Source of the DNA: Aquimarina mycalae | GTDB lineage: Bacteria; Bacteroidota; Bacteroidia; Flavobacteriales; Flavobacteriaceae | Assembly (NCBI RefSeq): GCF_029906345.1 | Contig: NZ_JARYGY010000001.1 | Location: forward strand, 1-64,000 | Direction of reading: 5' to 3' | DNA: 64,000 nt | Part shown: positions 49,278-58,983 of the stretch, one piece after another | How positions within the stretch are numbered: position 1 is the stretch's first letter | Layout of the letters: the number at the start of each line of letters is the position of its first letter | Notes under the pieces: generated by a model | What the model saw: the letters and a program-made list of their open reading frames with translations, nothing else | The model's database searches: none | Told to the model about the DNA's origin: nothing | Made by a program: the position numbers and the translations under genes

Positions 49278-50225
49278 TTATTTAGCCAAATATGATAACA
49301 CATTCTCCTCTATCCTATTCTGGATACTGGAAACGTCTGCTTTCTGAAAAGCAGTACCTGTAATATTTTCATATAGCTCTATATAACGATCCGAGACAGA
49401 ATTGATATACTCTTCAGTCATATCAGGAATTTGTTGTCCTTCTTTTCCTTGAAAACCATTCCCGATCAACCATTGTCTTACAAATTCTTTGGATAATTGC
49501 TTTTGAGTTTCCCCTTTTTGTTGTCTTTCTTCATACCCGTTGGCATAGAAATATCGTGAAGAATCTGGTGTATGAATTTCATCTATTAAGACAATTTCTC
49601 CGTCTTTTGTTTTTCCGAATTCATATTTAGTATCTACCAAGATTAGGCCACGTTCTGCAGCGATCTCCGTTCCTCGTTGAAATAATTTTCTAGTATAATC
49701 TTCTAATACTAGATAATCTTCTTCAGAAACAATTCCTTTTGCTAATATTTCTTCTCTGGAGATATCCTCATCGTGTTCGCCATTATCAGCTTTGGTTGAG
49801 GGAGTTATTATAGGTACTGGAAATTTATCATTCTCTTTCATTCCTTCTGGCATTGGTACACCACATAATACTCTTTTACCTGCTTTATACTCTCTAGCTG
49901 CATGACCTGATTGATATCCTCTAATTACCATTTCTACCTTAAATGGTTCACAAAGATGTCCTACAGCCACATTAGGATCTGGAGTTGCAATCAACCAATT
50001 AGGAACTAAATCTTCAGTTGCTTTCATCATCTGCGTAGCAATCTGATTTAGGATTTGACCTTTGAAAGGAATTCCTTTCGGCATAACTACATCAAACGCT
50101 GACAAACGGTCTGTAGCGATCATAACTAACAGATCATCATCAATATTATATACTTCTCTTACTTTTCCTTTATATACAGATTTCTGACCAGGAAAATTAT
50201 AATTCGTATCAACAATGGTATTCAT
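49278..50225 (-). CDS. purC: Phosphoribosylaminoimidazole-succinocarboxamide synthase
   Basis: A 315-residue SAICAR synthetase of purine synthesis, joining aspartate to CAIR with [38 protein letters not shown] and LVDTKYEFG are conserved. It has the longer eukaryote-like form common in Bacteroidetes rather than the 240-residue enterobacterial form. It may be co-transcribed with phoH, 107 bases upstream. Confidence 0.95.
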   Translation of the reverse strand: MNTIVDTNYNFPGQKSVYKGKVREVYNIDDDLLVMIATDRLSAFDVVMPKGIPFKGQILNQIATQMMKATEDLVPNWLIATPDPNVAVGHLCEPFKVEMVIRGYQSGHAAREYKAGKRVLCGVPMPEGMKENDKFPVPIITPSTKADNGEHDEDISREEILAKGIVSEEDYLVLEDYTRKLFQRGTEIAAERGLILVDTKYEFGKTKDGEIVLIDEIHTPDSSRYFYANGYEERQQKGETQKQLSKEFVRQWLIGNGFQGKEGQQIPDMTEEYINSVSDRYIELYENITGTAFQKADVSSIQNRIEENVLSYLAK

Positions 50226-50332
50226 TTTTCTTAAAGTTGTAAAGTATCCGAAAATCTAAGTGACAAAGATAAAAGTGAATCAAATTTTAACTTAAATCTA
50301 CTCTATTCTTAAATCGTAATTCCTAATTAAAA

Positions 50333-51289
50333 CTAATCGTTTCTATTTTCTATTTCTTTATAAGCAGCTATTACCTTTTTCACTAGTTTATGGCGAATCA
50401 CATCTTTATCATCCAGATGTATTACGCCAATTCCGGCGACTCCTTTTAACACAAGTAATGCTTCTTTTAAACCAGAAGTAACCCTTCTAGGTAAATCAAT
50501 CTGTCCAGGATCACCAGTAATCATGAACTTCGCATTTTTACCCATACGTGTCAGAAACATTTTCATTTGAGCATGTGTAGTATTCTGTGCTTCATCAAGA
50601 ATTACAAAAGCATTATCCAATGTACGACCACGCATAAAAGCCATAGGAGCAATCTGTATTACTCCTTTTTCTATAAAACTTTCCAATTTTTCTGCAGGAA
50701 TCATATCACGCAATGCATCGTACAAAGGCTGCATATAGGGATCTAATTTTTCTTTCAGATCTCCTGGCAAAAAACCAAGATTTTCTCCTGCTTCAACAGC
50801 TGGACGTGTCAAAATAATTCTTCTTACTTGTTTTTCTTTTAAAGCCTTTACCGCCAGCGCTACTCCTGTATATGTTTTACCAGTACCTGCAGGTCCAATA
50901 GCAAAAACCATATCATTTTTATATGTCAGCTCTACCAACTTACGTTGATTAGCAGTTTGTGCTTTGATTAGCTTGCCTCCAACTCCATGAACTAATGTTT
51001 CTCCGCTAACGGCAGAAGTTTCATAGTCAGCTTTGCTATCGCTTGTTAGTACACGTTCGATGACATTCTCATCCAATTTGTTATATTTTCCGAAATGCTC
51101 TAAAAGCATATTAAGACGCATATCGAATTCCTCGAGCATATCCTCATCTCCGTACACTTTCAATTTGCTACCTCTGGCAACAATCTTAAGTTTTGGAAAA
51201 TATTTTTTTAATAATTGAATATTACTATTCTGAAGTCCGAAAAACTCCCGTGGATTGATTTCTGTAAGTTCAATAATAAGTTCGTTCAA
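50333..51289 (-). CDS. phoH: PhoH family ATPase
   Basis: A 318-residue PhoH-like protein: Walker A GPAGTGKTYTG, Walker B AFVILDEAQN, and TGDPGQIDLP as the sensor motif, with an N-terminal KH-like segment. Members are thought to be RNA-associated ATPases or helicases. The start codon is TTG (NELIIELTEINPREFFG); no ATG is available before the conserved N-terminus. Confidence 0.92.
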   Translation of the reverse strand: MNELIIELTEINPREFFGLQNSNIQLLKKYFPKLKIVARGSKLKVYGDEDMLEEFDMRLNMLLEHFGKYNKLDENVIERVLTSDSKADYETSAVSGETLVHGVGGKLIKAQTANQRKLVELTYKNDMVFAIGPAGTGKTYTGVALAVKALKEKQVRRIILTRPAVEAGENLGFLPGDLKEKLDPYMQPLYDALRDMIPAEKLESFIEKGVIQIAPMAFMRGRTLDNAFVILDEAQNTTHAQMKMFLTRMGKNAKFMITGDPGQIDLPRRVTSGLKEALLVLKGVAGIGVIHLDDKDVIRHKLVKKVIAAYKEIENRND

Positions 51290-51341
51290 AAGCTATAGAA
51301 ATTTTAGTATGATTTGTTTTTTGGATTGACTAAGTTTGTTC

Positions 51342-51359
51342 TCCCAATAGCTATTGGGA
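51342..51359. repeat. Perfect 18-bp palindrome, probable dispersed repeat
   Basis: TCCCAATAGCTATTGGGA is a perfect palindrome in the 282-base region between phoH and the SAM hydrolase gene. It resembles the TCCCGATAGCTATCGGGA element that I recall as frequent between genes of Flavobacteriia. No loop or T tract suits it as a terminator. Confidence 0.5.
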
Positions 51360-51571
51360 TTGTTTGAAGTTTTTGTCGGGGAATCAAAAATGAAAAACGT
51401 ATTATAAGTTGAATTTTATTAAAGATCATAAAAAGAAAGTAGTGGTCGAAAATGATAAACTCATATGTTTTTATTATTGATTTCTAGATTCAAAAAAACT
51501 TTGAATAACTTCATAGCAAATTTACATGTTTTTAAGCGCTTATAATTAAAAGATATTAACAATTCTTATAG

Positions 51572-52402
51572 ATGCCAATAATAACTTTAACTACTGATTT
51601 CGGAATCAAAGATCACTTTGTGTCTGCGGTTAAAGGTGCTATCTATACAGAATTACCTGAAGCAACCATTGTTGATATTTCTCATGAAATCTCACCATTT
51701 CATATCACAGAAGCTGCATACATTATCCAGAATGCATATAAAAGTTTCCCAAAAGGAAGTATTCACATCGTAGGAATTGACAGTGAGCTAAATCCAGAGA
51801 ACAAACATATTGCCGTAAAACTAGATGAACATTATTTCATTTGTGCTAATAATGGATTGATTTCTTTAATTGCTTCAGAATTTAGACCTGAAAAAATTGT
51901 AGAAATTAATATTCATGATGCTATTGGCACTAATTTTCCCGTGTTAGATGTTTTTGTTGCTGTAGCTTGTCATATTGCTCGTGGAGGAACACTAGAAGTA
52001 ATCGGAAAACCCATTTCAGATATTAAATTAATCAGAGGGATCACACCGATTGTAAATGTTGGGGATAAACAAATCGTAGGTAGTATAATTTATATTGACA
52101 ATTACGGAAACTTAATTACCAATATTACTCGCAAACTTTTTGAAGATGTTGGAAAAGGTCGTGATTTTAAAATCACTGCCAGAAGTGCAATTTTTAATAC
52201 CATTTATGAACGATATAGCGATGCAATAAATTTTACGATAGAAAAAAGTAAACGAGAAGAAGACGGTAAGAAATTAGCTGTTTTTAATTCTTCAGGGTAC
52301 TTAGAATTGGCTATTTATAAAAGTAATCCTAAAACAGTTGGAGGTGCTTCCAGTCTTTTTGGATTGTATTACCGAGATACCGTTAGTATTACTTTTGAGT
52401 AG
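51572..52402 (+). CDS. SAM hydroxide adenosyltransferase (DUF62)
   Basis: A 276-residue SAM-hydrolysing enzyme of the fluorinase/chlorinase fold, which uses hydroxide to split SAM to adenosine and methionine. LTTDFGIKDHFVSAVKGAI and IVDISHEISPFHITEAAYII are the family hallmarks, and IYIDNYGNLITNI is the C-terminal domain motif. Members do not halogenate. It lies upstream of the monooxygenase and gldFG genes on the same strand. Confidence 0.92.
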   Translation: MPIITLTTDFGIKDHFVSAVKGAIYTELPEATIVDISHEISPFHITEAAYIIQNAYKSFPKGSIHIVGIDSELNPENKHIAVKLDEHYFICANNGLISLIASEFRPEKIVEINIHDAIGTNFPVLDVFVAVACHIARGGTLEVIGKPISDIKLIRGITPIVNVGDKQIVGSIIYIDNYGNLITNITRKLFEDVGKGRDFKITARSAIFNTIYERYSDAINFTIEKSKREEDGKKLAVFNSSGYLELAIYKSNPKTVGGASSLFGLYYRDTVSITFE

Positions 52403-52451
52403 ATAAACATACAGTTAGTACTTCATAACTATTGAAATTTAAAAAAAGAAA

Positions 52452-52736
52452 ATGATCATACGAATTGTAAAATTGGGGTTCATTCCTGAGCAAATTGATG
52501 CTTTTTTGGAGAATTTCCATCAAAATAAGGAGAAAATTAGAAATTTTGAAGGATGTTCGCATCTTAAACTAATTAGGGATATTCATCAAACCAATCAATT
52601 TTTCACCTATAGTCATTGGGAATCTGAAGCGCATCTCAATAACTATAGAAACTCTTCGTTATTTAAAGGAGTTTGGGCCAATACAAAAAATAAGTTTAAT
52701 CAACGCCCAGAAGCCTGGAGTGTTGAAGAAATATAA
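52452..52736 (+). CDS. Antibiotic biosynthesis monooxygenase-fold protein
   Basis: A 94-residue ABM ferredoxin-like protein (FEGCSHLKLIRDIHQTNQFF, YSHWESEAHLNNYRNSSLFK). Such small dimeric proteins oxidise quinols or aldehydes or have non-enzymatic roles. It sits 49 bases after the SAM hydrolase gene and 80 bases before gldFG, an order I recall from other Flavobacteriia. Confidence 0.85.
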   Translation: MIIRIVKLGFIPEQIDAFLENFHQNKEKIRNFEGCSHLKLIRDIHQTNQFFTYSHWESEAHLNNYRNSSLFKGVWANTKNKFNQRPEAWSVEEI

Positions 52737-52816
52737 AATAGTATCATACTTGAACTCTAATTTATAACAGTAAATTCTTATTTTCACTACCCAATAATTA
52801 ATATATAAAAACAAAT

Positions 52817-55216
52817 ATGCTTGCAGTAATAAGAAAAGAAATCAATACGTTTTTTGCCTCCTCTGTAGGATATTTAGTGATTGGAATATTTTTAGTACTT
52901 AATGGACTTTTTTTATGGGTTTTTAAAGGGCAGTTTAATATTCTTGATAGTGGTTTTGCAGATTTGTCTCCTTTCTTTTTAATAGCACCATGGATTCTTC
53001 TGTTTTTGATTCCTGCTGTTACTATGCGTAGCATTGCAGAAGAAAAAAAACAAGGAACTCTGGAGTTACTTCTCACTAAACCTATTACGCATTGGCAATT
53101 AGTTCTAGGAAAATATCTCGGAAGTTTATTACTTATTTGCATAGCCTTAATCCCAAGTGTTTTATACATAATCACGCTGTATCAACTAGGAAATCCTGTT
53201 GGTAACCTAGACGTCGGAAGTATCATAGGATCCTATATAGCTTTGTTACTACTTTGCGGTGTATATACTGCCATCGGAACCTTTGCTTCCTCGATTACCA
53301 ACAATCAGATTGTGGCTTTTCTTGTGGGTCTATTTCTTTGTTTTTTATTCTACTTTGGGTTTAGTGGATTGGCAAATTATCAATTATTTGGAGCATTAGG
53401 TCACTCGTTAGAACAACTAGGAATCGAATTACATTATGAACGTATTAGTCAGGGAATTCTGGACACCAGAGATATTATATATTTCATTAGTATCATTACG
53501 TTATTCGTGTTTTTAACAATTATAGTCCTTAAGAGATTCCCTCGAAATAAGGCCGTAAAATTTGTTTCTTTTACAATAATTGGCTGTCTGATCCTTACTC
53601 TTATTGGTAATACATTATATAATCGTTTCGATCTGACTGCCGATAATCGCTTTACACTTTCTGAATCAACAGAGAAATTACTAAGTGAAGCAGAAGTTCC
53701 AATCTCTATTGATGTGCTGTTAGAAGGTGATTTCCCTTCAGAATTCAGAAGATTGCAAGGAGAAACAAAACAAATACTGGAAGAGTTCAATGCAATCAAC
53801 CCAAACATACAATATGTCTTCACTAATCCAATTGAAGAAGAAGAATTTAGAAAAGAAACATTAGAAGAATTACAACGATTAGGATTAACTCCGATGGAAG
53901 TGAGTGTTCGAGAAAGCGGTAAAACCGAAATTGAAACCGTTGTTCCTTGGGCAATCATGAATTATCAAAAACGTAGTGTAAAGGTTGCATTGGTAAAAAA
54001 TACAATCGGAGCAACTACAGAAGAGCGTGTAAATAATTCTATCCAACAATTAGAATATGTATTCGCGGATGCATTAAAAAAATTAATTCACCCTAAAAAA
54101 CACAAAATTGCAGTATTAAAGGGTAATGGTCAGTTACCTGATGTGAACATTGCAGATTTTATAAAAACATTGCAGGAATACTATTTTGTTGGCGCTTTTA
54201 CACTCGATTCGGTAGTATCTAATCCAGAAAAAACATTACACGATTTACAAAAATTTGATCTGGTAATCAATGCGAAACCAACACAAGCTTTTTCTGAAAA
54301 AGAAAAATATGTATTGGATCAATTTATTATGGATGGAGGTAAATCTCTTTGGTTATTAGAATCTGTAGCCATGGAAATTGACAGTTTGTTTAAACCAAAA
54401 GCAGATGGTGCTGCGATTGCTTTTCTACAAGATCTAAAATTAGGAGATGCTCTGTTTTCTTATGGTGTACGAATTAATCCTGTATTGGTAAATGATCTAT
54501 ACTCTGCACCACTAATGTTAGCTTCTGGTCAAGGAAATGATACCCAGTTTACACCACATCCTTGGTTTTATGCTTCATTGACTAAAAGCAATAGTGATCA
54601 TCCAATAGTAAAGAACATAGAATCTGTAAAATTCGAGTTTTCTAATCAAATAGATACATTGCCAAATGACGTAACCAAAACTGTTTTGCTTACTAGTTCT
54701 AACAGATCCAAACTCGAAGGAATTCCAAAAGAAATTCGTTTAGATAATATTATTGGCCAGAAACCCGATCTTAGTGGTTATATCAAAGGAAATCATAATC
54801 TGGCGGTTTTATTAGAAGGTAATTTTAAATCAGTATACAAAGATCGCATAAAACCTTTTAAACTAAGTAACAATATAGATTCCAGTAGAGAAACCAAAAT
54901 GGTTGTAATAGCAGATGGAGATGTTATAAAAAATGGTATTAGAAAAGGAAGACCTATAGAACTGGGATACAATCCATATATGAACATAAAATATGGAAAC
55001 AAAGAGTTTTTGTTAAATACGGTAAACTATCTACTTGATGATTCTGGCCTTATGAATGTTAGAGGTAAAGAAATTAATATTTCTTTTTTAAATATCGAAA
55101 AGGTGGTTGAAAACAAAACCTTTTGGCAGGTTATCAATATAATAATTCCATTATTAATCCTTGGGATATTTGGATACCTCTTTTCTTTGATGAGAAAAAG
55201 GAAATATAGCCGCTAA
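52817..55216 (+). CDS. gldFG: Fused GldF-GldG gliding-motility ABC transporter subunit
   Basis: A 799-residue fusion. Residues 1-241 are GldF: six membrane helices and an ABC-2 permease signature (MRSIAEEKKQGTLELLLTKP). Residues about 242-799 are GldG: a membrane helix (about 248-266), the NRFDLTADNRFTLSESTEK start, a large periplasmic region (ILEEFNAINPNI) and a C-terminal helix (about 772-792). In Flavobacterium johnsoniae gldF and gldG are separate genes; here the frame is continuous with no Met at the junction. With GldA (not in window) they form an ABC transporter required for gliding. dnaN follows two genes later, as in related genomes. Confidence 0.92.
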   Translation: MLAVIRKEINTFFASSVGYLVIGIFLVLNGLFLWVFKGQFNILDSGFADLSPFFLIAPWILLFLIPAVTMRSIAEEKKQGTLELLLTKPITHWQLVLGKYLGSLLLICIALIPSVLYIITLYQLGNPVGNLDVGSIIGSYIALLLLCGVYTAIGTFASSITNNQIVAFLVGLFLCFLFYFGFSGLANYQLFGALGHSLEQLGIELHYERISQGILDTRDIIYFISIITLFVFLTIIVLKRFPRNKAVKFVSFTIIGCLILTLIGNTLYNRFDLTADNRFTLSESTEKLLSEAEVPISIDVLLEGDFPSEFRRLQGETKQILEEFNAINPNIQYVFTNPIEEEEFRKETLEELQRLGLTPMEVSVRESGKTEIETVVPWAIMNYQKRSVKVALVKNTIGATTEERVNNSIQQLEYVFADALKKLIHPKKHKIAVLKGNGQLPDVNIADFIKTLQEYYFVGAFTLDSVVSNPEKTLHDLQKFDLVINAKPTQAFSEKEKYVLDQFIMDGGKSLWLLESVAMEIDSLFKPKADGAAIAFLQDLKLGDALFSYGVRINPVLVNDLYSAPLMLASGQGNDTQFTPHPWFYASLTKSNSDHPIVKNIESVKFEFSNQIDTLPNDVTKTVLLTSSNRSKLEGIPKEIRLDNIIGQKPDLSGYIKGNHNLAVLLEGNFKSVYKDRIKPFKLSNNIDSSRETKMVVIADGDVIKNGIRKGRPIELGYNPYMNIKYGNKEFLLNTVNYLLDDSGLMNVRGKEINISFLNIEKVVENKTFWQVINIIIPLLILGIFGYLFSLMRKRKYSR

Positions 55217-55325
55217 TTGATCATCTTACTGTTGCAATTAATTTAGTTAGGTTAAAGATTATTGGCTTATTGGAAACCATTGTACTCTTATAAAATCAGT
55301 ATCTTTAGTCATAAACACGTTATAA

Positions 55326-55910
55326 ATGAATCCAATAAGCTATCTAGAAGGGATTAAAAAACAATTCGAATATTATAAATTGCTTGGTGATAAAACAATA
55401 GATCAAATTCCTAGTGATAAGTTGTTTTGGCAATATAATGAGGATAGTAATAGTGTTGCAATAATTGTAAAACATCTTTGGGGAAATATGAAATCTCGTT
55501 GGACAGATTTTCTTACTTCTGATGGCGAAAAAGAATGGAGAGCACGTGATGCAGAATTCGAAAATGATATCCGCACAAAAGATGAATTATTAATCAAGTG
55601 GAACGAAGGATGGTTTTGTCTTTTTGAGGCTCTTAACAGTGTAAATGAAACTAATTTTGAACAACCTATTTACATAAGAAATATTGAGCATAGTATTACT
55701 GAGGCAATCAATCGTCAATTAGCGCATTACTCCTATCATGTTGGTCAAATTGTCTTTCTGGGAAAAATGATATGCAATACAAATTGGCAATCATTATCAA
55801 TTCCTAAAGGGGAATCAGCATCTTACAATAAAAAACGTTTTGCACAACCAAAACATAAAGCTCATTATACCGATAAATTGATGAAGGATGAAGATGCTAA
55901 AGGTATTTAG
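55326..55910 (+). CDS. DUF1572 (DinB-like) family protein
   Basis: A 194-residue four-helix-bundle protein of the DinB/YfiT-like superfamily. AIIVKHLWGNMKSRWTDFL and QLAHYSYHVGQIVFLGKM supply the three histidines that bind a divalent metal in this group. Members are thought to be metal-dependent thiol transferases or hydrolases, but the reaction is unknown here. It is a single gene between gldFG and dnaN. Confidence 0.88.
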   Translation: MNPISYLEGIKKQFEYYKLLGDKTIDQIPSDKLFWQYNEDSNSVAIIVKHLWGNMKSRWTDFLTSDGEKEWRARDAEFENDIRTKDELLIKWNEGWFCLFEALNSVNETNFEQPIYIRNIEHSITEAINRQLAHYSYHVGQIVFLGKMICNTNWQSLSIPKGESASYNKKRFAQPKHKAHYTDKLMKDEDAKGI

Positions 55911-56013
55911 TCTTTATAAATTATAAATATAAATATTTACCATAGTCGATAACTCCTCTCTGTTTGTTAATAACTAAAGTTTTTGGCATAACAAAATCCT
56001 TGTGGATTACAAT

Positions 56014-56021
56014 TATATTTG
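56014..56021 (+). promoter_or_regulatory. -7 promoter box upstream of dnaN
   Basis: TATATTTG matches the Bacteroidetes -7 consensus exactly, 120 bases before the dnaN ATG, implying a long leader. No -33 box at normal spacing is seen. Confidence 0.4.
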
Positions 56022-56141
56022 CGTTTAACTCGTAGACAATTAATCACACATGAAATGCGTATAATTAAGTATCTCGATCTTAATTGAAATAATTATTATG
56101 CGAATTCCATCTGACAAGAGAAAAACAACACATATAAACAG

Positions 56142-57260
56142 ATGAAATTTATAGTATCAAGTTCATATTTACTAAAACAACTTCAGGTATTAGGTGGTGT
56201 TATCAATAATAGTAACACTTTGCCGATTTTAGACAATTTTTTATTTGAATTAGATAACAATTCATTAACCGTTTCGGCTTCTGATCTAGAGACTACTATG
56301 TCTGCTAAGTTAGAAGTAGAATCTTCTGATGAAGGTATGATTGCTGTACCAGCCAAATTATTACTAGAAACGTTAAAAACATTTCCAGAGCAACCTCTTA
56401 CTTTTGTTGCTGGAGATAATAATACAATAGAGATCAGTTCTAACCATGGTAAATATGCACTAGCTTATGCAGATGGTGAAGAATTTCCTAAAGCGGTAGA
56501 ATTAGAAGACCCTAGTTCAACTACTTTATTAGGTGATATATTAGCTACCGCAATTAGTAAAACAATTTTTGCTACAGGTAATGATGATCTAAGACCAGTA
56601 ATGAGTGGTGTGTTTTTTCAGTTTTCTACGGAAAGTTTAACTTTTGTAGCTACCGATGCTCATAAATTAGTAAAATATTCTCGAGAAGATGTAAAAGCTT
56701 CTCAATCCGCAGAATTTATTATGCCAAAAAAACCGTTAAACCTTCTAAAAGGTATTTTGGCAGGAAGTGATACAGAAGTATTAATTGAATACAACGAGTC
56801 TAATGCTAAGTTTACTTTTGACGAGACACAACTAATATGTAGATTAATTGACGGAAAATATCCAAACTATGAAGCGGTAATTCCAAAAGAAAATCCTAAC
56901 AAATTAACGATTGCTCGTACACAATTTTTAAACTCTGTACGAAGAGTTTCTATTTTTTCTAATAAAACTACACATCAAATCAGGTTAAAAATTGCTGGAG
57001 CAGAACTAAATATATCGGCAGAAGATATTGACTATTCTAATAAAGCTGAAGAGCGTCTTACTTGTGATTATCAAGGAGATGATATGCAAATAGGCTTTAA
57101 CTCTCGTTTCTTAAGCGAAATGCTAAATAACCTAAATGCAGATGATGTACAATTAGAAATGTCATTGCCTAATCGTGCTGGAATACTTACGCCTACTGAT
57201 GGATTAGATGAAGGAGAAAGTGTAACTATGTTGGTTATGCCAGTAATGCTTAATAATTAG
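56142..57260 (+). CDS. dnaN: DNA polymerase III beta sliding clamp
   Basis: A 372-residue beta clamp that rings DNA and tethers the polymerase. MKFIVSSSYLLKQLQVLGGV, LPILDNFLFEL, DATE-type VSASDLETTM, FVATDAHKLVKY and the C-terminal MLVMPVMLNN are typical. It has no dnaA or recF neighbour, consistent with Bacteroidetes gene order. A strong terminator follows. Confidence 0.97.
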   Translation: MKFIVSSSYLLKQLQVLGGVINNSNTLPILDNFLFELDNNSLTVSASDLETTMSAKLEVESSDEGMIAVPAKLLLETLKTFPEQPLTFVAGDNNTIEISSNHGKYALAYADGEEFPKAVELEDPSSTTLLGDILATAISKTIFATGNDDLRPVMSGVFFQFSTESLTFVATDAHKLVKYSREDVKASQSAEFIMPKKPLNLLKGILAGSDTEVLIEYNESNAKFTFDETQLICRLIDGKYPNYEAVIPKENPNKLTIARTQFLNSVRRVSIFSNKTTHQIRLKIAGAELNISAEDIDYSNKAEERLTCDYQGDDMQIGFNSRFLSEMLNNLNADDVQLEMSLPNRAGILTPTDGLDEGESVTMLVMPVMLNN

Positions 57261-57290
57261 AATCCAGATATTAGATCAAATTATATAATG

Positions 57291-57326
57291 AAAATCCAAC
57301 CATTAAATTATGGTTGGATTTTTTCT
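57291..57326 (+). terminator. dnaN terminator
   Basis: AAAATCCAACCAT (57291-57303) pairs perfectly with ATGGTTGGATTTT (57310-57322), a 13-bp stem with a 6-base loop followed by T residues. Confidence 0.9.
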
Positions 57327-57395
57327 TTTATGCCCAAATAGTTTTATAAAATCATATTATTTTTACTGTATATCTTAGTAAGAAAAAGTAGTCTC

Positions 57396-57965
57396 ATGAT
57401 CAATCAAGAAATTTTTAGCGAACTAGCATTGAGTAGAGCAGACCAAAAATTAATTGATAGTAGGTTTAAAAAAATAACTGTTTCCAAAGGGGAAATTCTA
57501 TTACACCCTGAAGAAATCGTTCATTATCAATATTTTGTTAAACAAGGATGCCTACGATCATTTATTACAGATCATACCGCAAAAGAACATACCGTACAAT
57601 TTGCAATTGAGGATTGGTGGATCAGTGACTATACTGCTTTTTTTAAAAAAGGAAAAGCAATTCTAAAGATAGAGTGCATTCAAGATGCTATTCTTTATAG
57701 GCTTTCTAGAGAAGATATGAATGAAATCTTTGATAGAATCCCTAGTGTCGAACGTTTCTTTAGATTGAAAACAGAATCCTATATTGGCTCTTTTCAAAAG
57801 AGAATCATTGGAGATTTATCAAAAACAGCTAAAGAGCGATATATCGATTTTGTGAATACTTACGCAAATATCGAACGATTGGTTAAAAACTATCACATAG
57901 CTTCGTATCTCGGTATAACTTCAGAAAGTTTAAGTAGGGTACGAAAAGAAATTACTCATAATTAA
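57396..57965 (+). CDS. Crp/Fnr family transcriptional regulator
   Basis: A 189-residue regulator with an N-terminal cyclic-nucleotide-binding-like beta barrel (KGEILLHPEEIVHYQYFVKQ, then GCLRSFI) and a C-terminal winged helix ending in YLGITSESLSRVRKEI, the recognition helix. The residues that bind cAMP in E. coli Crp are not apparent, as usual for this Bacteroidetes subgroup. It is 124 bases before the DJ-1/PfpI gene on the same strand and may control it. Confidence 0.88.
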   Translation: MINQEIFSELALSRADQKLIDSRFKKITVSKGEILLHPEEIVHYQYFVKQGCLRSFITDHTAKEHTVQFAIEDWWISDYTAFFKKGKAILKIECIQDAILYRLSREDMNEIFDRIPSVERFFRLKTESYIGSFQKRIIGDLSKTAKERYIDFVNTYANIERLVKNYHIASYLGITSESLSRVRKEITHN

Positions 57966-58089
57966 TTCGTTTTCTTATCATACATCATTTTTTTACTTCT
58001 TAAGTTCCTTTAATTTTGATATCACAATTTTGAAACTAAGGATCGTTGATCTTAAATAAACAATCGTTAAAAATAAAAGAATAGATACC

Positions 58090-58770
58090 ATGAAAAAAGT
58101 ATTATTTGTCTTAACCAGTCATGATAGTTTAGGTAATACTGGCGAAAAAACGGGATTTTGGATTGAGGAATTTGCATCACCCTATTATTTTTTAAAAGAT
58201 AAAGATGTAGCCATCACTATAGCTTCTCCAAAGGGAGGACAACCTCCAATAGATCCTAAAAGCGAATTGCCAGATTTTCAGACAGCCGCTACCAAAAGAT
58301 TCAATGAAGATCAGGAAACACAATCCATTCTTGCTAATAGTATAAAATTAGAAGATGTTAGTGCAAATGAATATGATGCTATATTCTATCCTGGAGGCCA
58401 CGGACCATTATGGGATCTGGCAGAAGACCAAAACTCGATAGCATTAATTGAAGCATTTTATGCTCAACAAAAGCCTGTAAGTGCTGTTTGCCATGCTCCA
58501 GCTGTTTTTAAACATGTAAAAGGAACTGATGGAGAGTCTATGGTAAAAGGAAAAAAAATCACAGGGTTTTCTAATACAGAGGAAGCAGCAGTTCAGTTAA
58601 CTGATGTTGTACCTTTTCTTGTAGAAGATATGTTAACCACTAATGGAGGTATTTATTCTAAAGAAACAGATTGGAATCCCTATGCTGTACAAGATGGAAT
58701 ATTGATTACAGGACAAAATCCTGCATCTTCAGAACTGGTTGCAAAAAAATTATTAAATCATCTTACATAA
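58090..58770 (+). CDS. DJ-1/PfpI family protein (class I glutamine amidotransferase-like)
   Basis: A 226-residue DJ-1/PfpI protein of the Hsp31/glyoxalase III branch. The nucleophile elbow is VSAVCHAPAVF with the catalytic Cys, and the upstream Glu is in GFWIEEFASPYYF. Members detoxify methylglyoxal or act as chaperones. An adjacent Crp-like gene suggests stress-responsive expression; this is inference. Confidence 0.9.
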   Translation: MKKVLFVLTSHDSLGNTGEKTGFWIEEFASPYYFLKDKDVAITIASPKGGQPPIDPKSELPDFQTAATKRFNEDQETQSILANSIKLEDVSANEYDAIFYPGGHGPLWDLAEDQNSIALIEAFYAQQKPVSAVCHAPAVFKHVKGTDGESMVKGKKITGFSNTEEAAVQLTDVVPFLVEDMLTTNGGIYSKETDWNPYAVQDGILITGQNPASSELVAKKLLNHLT

Positions 58771-58805
58771 CACAAACTCACAAGATACTTTAGTAATTAT
58801 TTGAT

Positions 58806-58834
58806 AAGCGTAAATCCAAGGGTTTGCGCTTTTT
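58806..58834 (+). terminator. Terminator after the DJ-1/PfpI gene
   Basis: AAGCGTAAATCC pairs with GGTTTGCGCTT with one bulge and one G-T pair, followed by TTTT. Confidence 0.75.
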
Positions 58835-58983
58835 AATATCCTATATCTAGAAATTAATCTAATTATTTAATATAGTATATTGATCTGATCATAAAATGAT
58901 CCTTCATAATCAACACTAAAATATTTTTAAAGCATCGATTACAGAAGGATCATCTTCCACTTATCAAACCTAATTTAATTTAT

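Noticed and set aside
53449-53958. 169-codon minus-strand open frame inside gldFG
   Set aside because: It is antisense to a strongly conserved gene, Ser/Asn/Val-rich and without any domain, so it is a reading-frame shadow.
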